Source: an uncultured Duncaniella sp. (GTDB lineage: Bacteria > Bacteroidota > Bacteroidia > Bacteroidales > Muribaculaceae). Taken from it: 64,000 nt of DNA. Each line of letters opens with the position of its first letter. The stretch's first letter is position 1. The stretch is from contig CAJTJG010000015.1 in NCBI GenBank assembly GCA_910576785.1, positions 1-64,000 on the forward strand, in the 5' to 3' direction. The notes beneath the pieces were generated by a model. The model was not told the DNA's origin. It saw only the letters and a program-made list of their open reading frames with translations, and searched no databases. Shown piece by piece: positions 25,478-33,564 of this stretch. The position numbers and the translations under genes are program-made.

Positions 25478-26095
25478 ATGAATCTGAGACAAATCTTCAT
25501 CACAATAATGCTTGCCGTTGCCATGCATGCCGGCTCGCAGACTCTTGACGTGGATCTGACAAGGGCGCATTGGGAAGGCACGTTCAATGCCGGATTCAAC
25601 ACCGATGGTTGGCAGATGGACGCCGGAGTAGCCTACTTCCCGGTTCAGTACATAGGCGTAAGGGCCTCGCTCGGCATGTCGGCGCAGTTGCAGGATCTGG
25701 TGGATCTGATATTCGACAGCGACCCCGACAACATATGGGGTGTCAGGGAGGATAACGATATCTATGCGTCGCGTTTCAGATTCACATCATCCGTGGTGCT
25801 CCGGTCTCCCAAGATCATCAGGATGGGCAGTCCTGACGCTGGCATATACCTCTTTGCCGAACCCGGCATAGTCCTTTCGCCCGGATCATACGGCAGCCGC
25901 CATGCCCGCATAGCATGCTGGGACATGAGATGCGGCATAAACCTGCAGTCCGACCGTTACGTGTTCTATCTCGGCTATGGCCTCAGCAACTTCGCGCTCC
26001 TCTCAGGTTATCCCTACTCGGATGCCGAATATTATAAAAGTACTGACGACTATCTGACTCACTCAGTGTTCATCGGAGTGGCATATAAATTCTAA
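25478..26095 (+). CDS. Small outer-membrane beta-barrel-like protein
   Basis: A 205-residue protein with signal peptide (about 1-20, MNLRQIFITIMLAVAMHAGS) and beta-rich body ending FIGVAYKF. The blocks WQMDAGVAYF...IGVRASLGM, FAEPGIVLSPG and YLGYGLSNF match the protein at 7908 in order and spacing, so it is a paralog. The last base of its stop is the first base of the next start (TAATG), so the two genes are coupled. The -7 box five bases upstream predicts leaderless translation. Function unknown. Confidence 0.7.
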   Translation: MNLRQIFITIMLAVAMHAGSQTLDVDLTRAHWEGTFNAGFNTDGWQMDAGVAYFPVQYIGVRASLGMSAQLQDLVDLIFDSDPDNIWGVREDNDIYASRFRFTSSVVLRSPKIIRMGSPDAGIYLFAEPGIVLSPGSYGSRHARIACWDMRCGINLQSDRYVFYLGYGLSNFALLSGYPYSDAEYYKSTDDYLTHSVFIGVAYKF

Positions 26096-27180
26096 TGAAA
26101 CCATTCATCTTCATCCTGTTACTGCTCTCGGCAGGTATAGTCCGGGGCGATGATCTTGTCATAGTCGACGCCGCCGACGGTTCGCCCGTGATCGGTGCAT
26201 CGGTGACAGGCCGTTCGGGTATCATATCGGGTATCACCGACATCAGCGGCACCGTGCGTGGCATGTCGCCGGCCGATTATCCCTACACTGTCCATAGTCT
26301 CGGATACAAGAACACCCTTGTGTCAGCCTCTGCCGACACCCTGCGCCTTGTGGCCGACACCTACTCGCTCCCCGAGGTGGTGGTGAAGCCCGGCGAACGC
26401 CCCGTGATACGCACTCTTTCCTATGTGCGTGAGTATTGTACCGGCGCCAGTGGCAGCGACACCATACAGATGTTCTCCGAGTATATGGCCGAGACTTTCG
26501 TGATTGACGGCAAGGAAAAGGTCAAGGGCTACAAAAGCTATGATGCAAGGCCCACCGTGAAGAATGCAAGGAGAGTGGCCCGTATTGTCAAGGCCGGCAC
26601 CGACAGTATCTCCACCCCGACCGACAATGAGGAGTTCCTCTCGTTCTTCGAGTGCATATCGTTCATCCCCACCGAGACCTTCACCGAAAGCGACAGCTTG
26701 CGCTCCGGACTCGTCCCGGCCGACACTGTGCACGGCAAGTACTACCCCAAGAGGATAATGCGCAGGACCGACAATCTTTTCATAGTGCAGAACGACGGTC
26801 TGGCTGACAAGAAGGGTCACAAGTGGTCACCGATGTTTTTCAAACTTCTCGGACTCACCATGGAGATGCAGACCGTGAACGCCTCGCTCGCCTATGCCGC
26901 CAACGACAAGGGCGTCTATGGCCGCGACGACTTCATCTACGGCACATATTCAAGTCATATACTTGGCAAAGGCAAGTGGATACGCAAGATGCTTTCCGTT
27001 GACAAACCCATCGGGATGGACTGCTATGTGGAGATGTATCCCGTCTCGACCACCCGTCTTACCGTCGATGAGTACAAGGCGCAGCGCGATGACTGGACAC
27101 GCATCCCATTCGAGGTAAGCCCCCTTGCCCCTCCGCTCCATAGCTCCGTGCAGCGTATGATAGACTGCCTTGGAAAGTAA
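26095..27180 (+). CDS. CarboxypepD-reg-like secreted protein
   Basis: This 361-residue protein has a signal peptide (about 1-18) followed by an Ig-like carboxypeptidase-regulatory domain (about 20-95: VDAADGSPVIGASV...GITDISGTV...YTVHSLGYK). The pattern is that found on TonB-dependent receptors and on stand-alone Bacteroidetes surface proteins. The remaining 260 residues show no recognised domain, with a Tyr/Lys-rich C-terminus. It is translationally coupled to the small outer-membrane protein before it, so the two may form a complex at the outer membrane. Confidence 0.65.
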   Translation: MKPFIFILLLLSAGIVRGDDLVIVDAADGSPVIGASVTGRSGIISGITDISGTVRGMSPADYPYTVHSLGYKNTLVSASADTLRLVADTYSLPEVVVKPGERPVIRTLSYVREYCTGASGSDTIQMFSEYMAETFVIDGKEKVKGYKSYDARPTVKNARRVARIVKAGTDSISTPTDNEEFLSFFECISFIPTETFTESDSLRSGLVPADTVHGKYYPKRIMRRTDNLFIVQNDGLADKKGHKWSPMFFKLLGLTMEMQTVNASLAYAANDKGVYGRDDFIYGTYSSHILGKGKWIRKMLSVDKPIGMDCYVEMYPVSTTRLTVDEYKAQRDDWTRIPFEVSPLAPPLHSSVQRMIDCLGK

Positions 27181-27250
27181 AACCTGTTTCCCGGATATCT
27201 TGAACTCGTTTTTAGCCCGCTGAGCATCCTGATCTTTGCAAGATTTTTCA

Positions 27251-27258
27251 TAATTTTG
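27251..27258 (+). promoter_or_regulatory. -7 box of the chromate transporter pair
   Basis: TAATTTTG ends 10 nt before the ATG at 27269. The -33 box is not clear. Confidence 0.5.
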
Positions 27259-27268
27259 CACTCTGATT

Positions 27269-27874
27269 ATGAAAAATATCTATTGGCAACTTTTTTCAAC
27301 GTATTTTAAGATCGGTGCCTTCACGTTCGGAGGCGGATGGGCCATGATAACGCTCATCGAGAAAGAGATCGTCGACAAAAAAGGCTGGATCGACAAGGAG
27401 GAGTTCCTTGACCTCCTCGCTGTGGCCCAGTCTCTGCCCGGAGTTTTTGCAGTCAATATATCGGTGGCTGTGGGCGACAAGCTCCGCGGCATGAAGGGTG
27501 CTGTGGCCGCGGCCCTCGGCACGATACTGCCTTCGTTTCTGATCATTCTCTCCATCGCGCTCTTCCTCACCCCCGATCTCATAAAGAACAACCCTACGTT
27601 GTCGAGCATCTTCAAGGGCATACGTCCGGCTGTGGTGGCGCTCATCATCGCACCGGTCATCTCGTCGGCCAAGTCGGCGGGGATAGGGTGGAAGACATTC
27701 ATGATACCTGTGGCCGTGGCCCTGCTCATATGGTCAAGGCTCCCGGTAGTGTCCAACCCCATACTCTACATAGTGCTTGGCGCCACCTGCGGATGGTGGT
27801 GGCTCAGACGCCACCGCGCCACACTGCGTCGTCTTGAGGAATCACAGAAAAAAGAGGAGGAGAAGAAGCTATGA
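27269..27874 (+). CDS. Chromate transporter family protein, first half
   Basis: A 201-residue membrane protein of the CHR family in its short-chain, single-domain form. It opens with FKIGAFTFGGGWAMITLIEKEIV, the hallmark GAFTFGGG..ALIEKE of the CHR domain, and has about five to six hydrophobic helices. Short CHR proteins work as pairs of homologous halves, and the next gene is the other half (ATGA overlap at 27871-27874). The true substrate in anaerobes is uncertain: chromate, sulfate or other oxyanions. Confidence 0.88.
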   Translation: MKNIYWQLFSTYFKIGAFTFGGGWAMITLIEKEIVDKKGWIDKEEFLDLLAVAQSLPGVFAVNISVAVGDKLRGMKGAVAAALGTILPSFLIILSIALFLTPDLIKNNPTLSSIFKGIRPAVVALIIAPVISSAKSAGIGWKTFMIPVAVALLIWSRLPVVSNPILYIVLGATCGWWWLRRHRATLRRLEESQKKEEEKKL

Positions 27875-28440
27875 TATATCTGCGTCTCATATGGTCATAT
27901 CTGAAGATTGGCCTGTTCGGTTTCGGCGGTGGCTATGCCATGCTGGCACTTATAGAGAAGGAGATCGTGGGGCCCGGATGGGTGAGCGAGCAGATGTTCA
28001 CCGACATTGTCGCCATCTCGCAGATGACCCCCGGTCCAATAGGCATAAATTCGGCCACCTATATAGGATATGTGGCCCCGGGCGAATACTCCGAGGCGCT
28101 CTCCTCGCCGGTCTACGGCATACTCGGGTCGATCCTGTGCACACTGGTGGTCATCCTGCCGTCGTTTCTGCTTGTGGCCTACACGAGCCATCTCATACAC
28201 CGCCACCGCGATAGCGATGTGGTGCAGGGCATATTCATGGGCCTGCGCCCTGTTGTTGTCGGCCTCATCGCCTCGGCGGCCCTGCTGCTCATGAATGGTG
28301 CCAACTTCGGCACCGAGACCACCGATGTGCTCTGGAGCATAGCCATATGCGTGGCGGCATTCGTCATGGTCCATATCATCAAGTGGCATCCTATATTGAT
28401 AATGTGTCTTGCCGGTCTTGCCGGATGGATAATATATTGA
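27871..28440 (+). CDS. Chromate transporter family protein, second half
   Basis: A 189-residue CHR-domain membrane protein with the matching motif KIGLFGFGGGYAMLALIEKEIV near the N-terminus and SQMTPGPIGINSATYIGY, the second family mark. It overlaps the first half by 4 nt, which guarantees equal production of both halves of the heterodimer. folC follows 5 nt after. Confidence 0.88.
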   Translation: MIYLRLIWSYLKIGLFGFGGGYAMLALIEKEIVGPGWVSEQMFTDIVAISQMTPGPIGINSATYIGYVAPGEYSEALSSPVYGILGSILCTLVVILPSFLLVAYTSHLIHRHRDSDVVQGIFMGLRPVVVGLIASAALLLMNGANFGTETTDVLWSIAICVAAFVMVHIIKWHPILIMCLAGLAGWIIY

Positions 28441-28445
28441 ATACC

Positions 28446-29750
28446 ATGACATATCAGGAAGCACTCGACTATCTCTACGCATCAGTCCCCACGTTCCATC
28501 GCCAGGGGGCCGGTGCCTACAAGCCCGGGCTCGGCACATCCCTGCGGCTCAGCGCCATGAAGGGTGACCCGCACACCCGCTACCGCACCATCCACATAGC
28601 CGGTACCAACGGCAAGGGCTCCACGGCCCACACTCTCGCTGCCATACTCCAGTCAGCGGGACTGCGCACCGGCCTCTACACCTCCCCCCACATATTCGAC
28701 TTTGCCGAGCGCATTCGTGTCAACGGCCGGAAGATACCGCAGCAGGAGGTGGTAAACTTCGTGGAATGGTGGATCGGTGCTTCGGCCGAACATCCGGACC
28801 TTACTCCGAGCTTCTTCGAACTGACTTCCACCATGGCTTTCTGGTGGTTTGCACGCGAGAGCGTGGATGTGGCTGTCATTGAGACAGGGCTCGGCGGACG
28901 CCTCGACAGCACCAATATCATCACCCCTGAACTCAGTGTCATTACCAACATCTCGCTTGACCACACGGCATTCCTTGGCGACACCTTGCCTCTCATCGCC
29001 GCCGAGAAGGCCGGCATCATCAAGTCCGGAGTCCCCGTGGTGATAGGGCAGACGCATCCCGACACAAAACAGGTGTTTGTCGACGCTGCCCTCCGTGCCG
29101 CATCGCCCATAGTATTTGCCGACAGGTTGGAGTGCGTGATGACACAGGAGGGCAACATCTATCCCTCCACGCCTTTCGGCCCGTTGCGTGGAGAGCTCCA
29201 GGGTATATGGCAGGTGGAGAATGCCTCCACCGTCGTCTCAGCCGTGTCAGCGCTGCGGCGGCTCGGGTGGGAGATATCTGACAAAGCCGTCAGCGATGGT
29301 TTTGCCGATGTCACAGGACTGACCCATCTGTTCGGCCGCTGGAGCAGGATAGGGGAGCGCCCGCTCACCATAGCCGATACCGGACATAACATCGGCGGCT
29401 GGGAGCAGATAGTGCGTCAGATCAATGCCGTGGATGCCCCGCGCAAGTGCCTTGTGCTTGGATTTGTGGCCGACAAGGATCTCAGCCACGTGCTCCCGCT
29501 CGTGGCCGCTCTGAAGGGCGATGTGAGGCTGTGGTTCGCCACTCCGTCTGTCCCGCGCGGCATGCATGCGGTCGATCTCGCATCGCAGGCTTCATCCTAC
29601 GGCCTTTCCGGCACCGTGACCGACGATGTGAACCTCGCTCTCGCCCGTGCCCGTGAGGCCGCAGGTCCGGAGGGGTTCGTGCTTGTGGGAGGAAGCAATT
29701 TTCTCATAGCCGACCTCGACCGCGGGTCTATCGATGGAGATTTTTCCTGA
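28446..29750 (+). CDS. folC: Folylpolyglutamate / dihydrofolate synthase
   Basis: FolC adds glutamate to dihydropteroate and to folates with ATP. The 434-residue Mur-ligase fold protein has P-loop GTNGKGST (53-60), FTSPHIFDFAERIRVNG in outline, the SFFELTSTMAF block and ETGLGGRLDSTN. I chose the ATG at 28446; an in-frame ATG at 28425 is possible but lies inside the preceding gene. It follows the chromate transporter genes closely and may share their transcript. Confidence 0.94.
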   Translation: MTYQEALDYLYASVPTFHRQGAGAYKPGLGTSLRLSAMKGDPHTRYRTIHIAGTNGKGSTAHTLAAILQSAGLRTGLYTSPHIFDFAERIRVNGRKIPQQEVVNFVEWWIGASAEHPDLTPSFFELTSTMAFWWFARESVDVAVIETGLGGRLDSTNIITPELSVITNISLDHTAFLGDTLPLIAAEKAGIIKSGVPVVIGQTHPDTKQVFVDAALRAASPIVFADRLECVMTQEGNIYPSTPFGPLRGELQGIWQVENASTVVSAVSALRRLGWEISDKAVSDGFADVTGLTHLFGRWSRIGERPLTIADTGHNIGGWEQIVRQINAVDAPRKCLVLGFVADKDLSHVLPLVAALKGDVRLWFATPSVPRGMHAVDLASQASSYGLSGTVTDDVNLALARAREAAGPEGFVLVGGSNFLIADLDRGSIDGDFS

Positions 29751-29799
29751 TTTGTTGTCCAAAAGGCAGAAGGCTTTGCCAATTATTAATTTTAATTGC

Positions 29800-29807
29800 T
29801 AACTTTA
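29800..29807 (+). promoter_or_regulatory. -7-like box directly before dusB
   Basis: TAACTTTA (last base off consensus) ends four bases before the GTG start of dusB, predicting a leaderless or nearly leaderless transcript. Confidence 0.45.
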
Positions 29808-29811
29808 CGTT

Positions 29812-30801
29812 GTGAAAATTGCCGATATAGAACTTGGACCGCGTCCGGTGATGCTCGCACCGATGGAGGATGTCACCGATCGCTCTTTCCGCCTCATGTG
29901 CAGGGAGCAGGGGGCGTCGATGGTCTATACCGAATTTGTAAGTGCCGATGCCCTGATCAGGGATATCCCGGCCACAGTGCGGAAGCTCGCCATAGATCCC
30001 GGCGAGCGTCCTACCGCCATACAGATCTACGGACGTGATGTCGATCCGATGGTCGAGGCTGCGCGGATAGTCGAGCAGGCCGGCCCTGATATCATTGACA
30101 TAAATTTCGGATGTCCGGTCAAGAAGGTGGCCGGCAAGGGTGCCGGTGCAGGAATGCTCAGGGATATCCCCAGAATGCTCGCCATCACCCGTGCCGTGGT
30201 TGATGCCGTGAAACTTCCTGTGACGGTGAAGACCCGCCTCGGCTGGGATCATAACTCAAAAATAATAGTGGAGCTTGCCGAGCAGTTGCAGGATTGCGGC
30301 ATAGCGGCCCTCACGGTTCATGGCCGTACCCGCTCGCAGATGTACACCGGCGAGGCCGACTGGGAGATGATAGCCCGTGTGAAGGAGAATCCGCGTCTGC
30401 GCATCCCCCTGATAGGCAATGGCGACATCACCACACCCGAAGCCGCGGCGGCCGCGTTTGACCGCTACGGAGTGGACGGTGTGATGGTGGGTCGGGCCTC
30501 CATTGGTGCGCCGTGGATATTCCATGACATCTCGCGGGCACTGGCCGGACTGCCGGATGAGCCGCTTCCCGACTCGGAGAAGTTCGGCCTGTTGCGCCGT
30601 CAGATCCGAGAGAGCGTGGACCGCATAGACGAGTACAGGGGCATCCTCCACATACGCCGCCATCTTGCCGCCTCTCCACTCTTCAAAGGCATACCGCATT
30701 TCCGTGAAACACGCATCCGCATGCTCCGGGCCACGACTCTCGATGAGCTCATGTCCATATTATCGGAAGTGGAATCTCTCTTGTCAAACCAATCATTATG
30801 A
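29812..30801 (+). CDS. dusB: tRNA-dihydrouridine synthase
   Basis: A flavin enzyme that reduces uridines in the tRNA D-loop. The 329-residue TIM-barrel protein begins MKIADIELGPRPVMLAPMEDVTD in outline, the usual DusB start, which is why the GTG at 29812 is accepted. Catalytic Cys101 lies in INFGCPVKKV, and LTVHGRTRSQMYTG and GNGDITTPE are the FMN/tRNA-site blocks. Its stop overlaps the next start (ATGA at 30798). Confidence 0.94.
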   Translation: MKIADIELGPRPVMLAPMEDVTDRSFRLMCREQGASMVYTEFVSADALIRDIPATVRKLAIDPGERPTAIQIYGRDVDPMVEAARIVEQAGPDIIDINFGCPVKKVAGKGAGAGMLRDIPRMLAITRAVVDAVKLPVTVKTRLGWDHNSKIIVELAEQLQDCGIAALTVHGRTRSQMYTGEADWEMIARVKENPRLRIPLIGNGDITTPEAAAAAFDRYGVDGVMVGRASIGAPWIFHDISRALAGLPDEPLPDSEKFGLLRRQIRESVDRIDEYRGILHIRRHLAASPLFKGIPHFRETRIRMLRATTLDELMSILSEVESLLSNQSL

Positions 30802-31493
30802 AGAAAATTATCACATTGTTACTTGCGTTTGCATGTATGGCCGGCATGGTGCATGCCGGGCAGAAATATGTTTTGAATGTCGGTGAGTTCAACGAGCTGT
30901 CGGTCGTTGATCCGCTTAATGTCGACTATGTATGTTCGGCCGACTCGGCCGGCATGGTGGCATTCACATGCGATCCATCGGTGGCATCATCGCTGATGTT
31001 CAACCTCAAGGGCTCGAAACTCAATGTACGTATAGCCTCCGAGGAGGCCATGGCCACGAAGTTTCCGCGCATCACGGTATATTCCCGCTATCTCACCAAG
31101 GTAGAGAACAAGGGCGACTCCACCGTCCGCGTTATTAAGGTGGCAGAGACCCCGAAATTCGAGGCCGTTGTGGAGGGTAACGGCACACTTGTGGTGCGCC
31201 ACATAGACGCCGTCGACATCAAGGCAGGCATGCGTCTCGGCCACGGCATGGTGGTGATATCAGGCGCGTGCAGCCAGCTAAATGTGGCTTTCACCGGTAC
31301 CGGAGTCATCCAGGCCGACGATCTCAAGGCTACGGAAGTAAGTGTCAAGGCCAACGGTACAGGCTCGGTGGGCGTATGGGCTGAGAAGTTCCTGAAGGTC
31401 TACGGCATGGGCTCGACCACTCTCTACTATAAGGGCCATCCTGAGATCAAGACCCGCAGTCTCGGCATAAAGCTCATACCGCTGGCTCAATGA
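30798..31493 (+). CDS. DUF2807 (GIN domain) secreted protein
   Basis: A 231-residue protein with signal peptide (about 1-20) and a beta-solenoid-like body with evenly spaced short strands (VVISGACSQLNVAFTGTG..IQADDLKATEVSVKANGTGSV in outline). This is the auto-transporter adhesin head GIN domain pattern (DUF2807), common in Bacteroidetes periplasmic or surface proteins of unknown role. It is coupled by 4-nt overlaps to dusB before and to the flippase after. Confidence 0.75.
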   Translation: MKKIITLLLAFACMAGMVHAGQKYVLNVGEFNELSVVDPLNVDYVCSADSAGMVAFTCDPSVASSLMFNLKGSKLNVRIASEEAMATKFPRITVYSRYLTKVENKGDSTVRVIKVAETPKFEAVVEGNGTLVVRHIDAVDIKAGMRLGHGMVVISGACSQLNVAFTGTGVIQADDLKATEVSVKANGTGSVGVWAEKFLKVYGMGSTTLYYKGHPEIKTRSLGIKLIPLAQ

Positions 31494-33004
31494 TCGACAG
31501 GGAGCCGGCCTCCGACGGTAGCGGAGGTGAGCTGAAACTGAAAGTGGCACGGACACTCAAGTGGAATGTCATTGACCGTGTCTCGTCGCAGTTGCTCTAC
31601 GCCGTCACCGGTGTGGTGCTCGCCCGCATGCTCTCGCATGAGGATGTCGGACTGGTAGGTGCCATACTCGTGTTCCAGGCATTCGCATCGCTTTTTGTGG
31701 ACAGCGGTTTCTCTTCGGCTCTGATACAGCGCAAGAATCCTACCAGACTCGACTACTCCACCGTGCTGTGGTTCAATATCGCCATGGCCGTGGGACTCTA
31801 TATCATACTCTACTTCGCGGCTCCATGGGTGGCGCTCATCTTCCAGGGCGATCCGAGACTGATACCGCTGTCAAGGGTCATGTTCCTGTCATTCATCATC
31901 AATGCTACAGCCATAGTGCAGACCAACAGGCTCATGAAACGCATGGACGTGCGCATGGTGGCTGTGAGCAACAGTCTCGGGCTCTTCGTCGCCGCAGTAG
32001 TGGGGATATACCTTGCCGTGACGGGGTGGGGCGCATGGGCCATAGTCTGGCAGACCATAACACTCGCCGCAGTGAAAAGCGCGGTCCTTTGGCTGACGGG
32101 TGGTTGGACTCCCCTGATGCGCTTCTCATGGAGTGTGCTCAGGAGCTATTTCTCGGTAGGCTCGGGAGTGATGCTCACATCGCTGCTCACCACAGTGTTC
32201 CAGAACATCTACTCATTCTTCATAGGCAACCGTGCCGGACTCGTTCCCCTCGGCTATTTCACACAGGCCGACAAGTGGAGCAAGATGGGCATAATGTCGC
32301 TCTCGCAGGTGCTCACATCCTCGTTTCTCCCTTTGCTTTCTGGTGTGCAGGACGATCGTGAGCGCTTTGCCCGTATGTGCGGAAAGACCCACCGCTTCAC
32401 ATCCTATCTGGTCTTCCCGGCCATGGGGCTGCTCATAGTCATGGCTACCCCCATATTCCACACGCTGTTTTCCACCAAATGGGATGCCTCGATAGCCCTG
32501 TTCCAGATTCTCCTGCTGCGAGGGGTATTCATGGTGCTGTCACTGCTCTACAACAACTACATCCTTTCCCTCGGCCATTCCCGGTGGCTTGTATTCATCG
32601 AGGCTTTGCGCGATGGCATAGCGCTCGTGGCCATTTTCGTGGCGCTCCCCTATATATCGCTCTCCACGGACGGGTCGCCGGTCATGGGCCTGCGCATCTT
32701 CCTATGGGGGCAGCTCATAGCCACAGCCCTGACCTGGTGTGTGAGTCTTGTCCTCGTAAGCCGTATCACCGGGCGTCCCCTCATGTCATATCTCGGGGAT
32801 ATGGCCCCCTATCTTGCCATAACGATGCTCGGACTCCTCCCCGCTGCCGCCATCGGCATGCTCGGACTCCATCCGTTGCTGACATGCATCTGCCAGGCCA
32901 CGGCTTTCGCCGCAGTCTATTGTGGAGTCAATGCACTCCTGCGTTCGCGCATCCAGTCCGACCTCTTCGCCTACCTGCTCGGCAGAGGGCTGTCCAATAG
33001 TTAG
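31490..33004 (+). CDS. Polysaccharide flippase (Wzx/MATE-like)
   Basis: A 504-residue inner-membrane protein with about 12-14 hydrophobic helices. The N-terminal VKWNVIDRVSSQLLYAVTGVVLARMLSHEDVG-type segment is that of the oligosaccharide flippase/PST exporter family, which moves lipid-linked repeat units across the inner membrane. The export and polymerase genes that could use it lie 4.6 kb further (37595-42056). It overlaps the preceding gene by 4 nt, and its last 219 nt are covered by an opposite-strand gene. Confidence 0.88.
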   Translation: MIDREPASDGSGGELKLKVARTLKWNVIDRVSSQLLYAVTGVVLARMLSHEDVGLVGAILVFQAFASLFVDSGFSSALIQRKNPTRLDYSTVLWFNIAMAVGLYIILYFAAPWVALIFQGDPRLIPLSRVMFLSFIINATAIVQTNRLMKRMDVRMVAVSNSLGLFVAAVVGIYLAVTGWGAWAIVWQTITLAAVKSAVLWLTGGWTPLMRFSWSVLRSYFSVGSGVMLTSLLTTVFQNIYSFFIGNRAGLVPLGYFTQADKWSKMGIMSLSQVLTSSFLPLLSGVQDDRERFARMCGKTHRFTSYLVFPAMGLLIVMATPIFHTLFSTKWDASIALFQILLLRGVFMVLSLLYNNYILSLGHSRWLVFIEALRDGIALVAIFVALPYISLSTDGSPVMGLRIFLWGQLIATALTWCVSLVLVSRITGRPLMSYLGDMAPYLAITMLGLLPAAAIGMLGLHPLLTCICQATAFAAVYCGVNALLRSRIQSDLFAYLLGRGLSNS

Positions 33005-33307
33005 ATCCCCGGTCTCCTCCTTGGCCCTGCGGCGGGCGGCGGCACGTTCCCGTGCCTCGCGCGAGCGGCGCATGGCGGTGTCGATATCATCCTTGATCAT
33101 ATGGAAGATGATATCATAGATGTCATGATGGTCGCACCATGGCAGTACCACCTTGCCTTTCTCTATGTATATATCTATTGTCTCCTCGAACTCCTCGAAG
33201 TCAAGTTCCCTCCCGGCAATAGTCACACCGATAAGAGCTTTCTCTTTGATTTTCTCATAAGCGCGCCTGGACAGCGGCTTGTCCCACTTTGCAGTCTTCA
33301 CCTTCAT
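32786..33307 (-). CDS. Conserved small protein with antisense C-terminal extension
   Basis: The first 100 or so residues (MKVKTAKWDKPLSRRAYEKI ... ELDFEEFEETIDIYIEKGKVV) have normal composition, with an acidic strand-like segment and an Arg/Ala-rich helix, and look like a genuine conserved protein. The last 73 residues are read entirely antisense to the 3' end of the flippase and have the Gly/Ser/Glu composition of a shadow frame. The original stop codon has probably been lost, so that translation runs 219 nt into the neighbour. Function unknown. Confidence 0.6.
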   Translation of the reverse strand: MKVKTAKWDKPLSRRAYEKIKEKALIGVTIAGRELDFEEFEETIDIYIEKGKVVLPWCDHHDIYDIIFHMIKDDIDTAMRRSREARERAAARRRAKEETGDLTIGQPSAEQVGEEVGLDARTQECIDSTIDCGESRGLADACQQRMESEHADGGSGEESEHRYGKIGGHIPEI

Positions 33308-33410
33308 ATCTGTTCTTGTATTGATGTTTCTGCAAAGTTAACCACGCCTTAATGCCGAAAAGGTGCGATAATGTCATTTATGTATAGAAAGATGTCGACG
33401 TGTCAAAATA

Positions 33411-33522
33411 CAGAAGGATACAGAAAGACAAAAAGGACAAAAGTGACATAAGGTAATCAATTGCTACACAAACAATTAATACTTTGTTACTTTTGTCCTT
33501 TTTGTCTTTCTGTATCCTTCTG
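33411..33522. repeat. Long palindromic intergenic repeat (34-bp perfect arms)
   Basis: Left arm 33411-33444 and right arm 33489-33522 are exact reverse complements over 34 bp with a 44-nt loop. Compared with the copy at 5159 the arm sequence differs inside (agaaagacaaaaagga versus aaaaggacgaagaaggga), yet the two arms still match each other perfectly. Flanking words tgtcaaaa and tgtcaatta are shared with that copy. Confidence 0.87.
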
Positions 33523-33564
33523 TCAATTAAGGCACAGGCTCGTCAATTAGGATACTGCGGGTTT

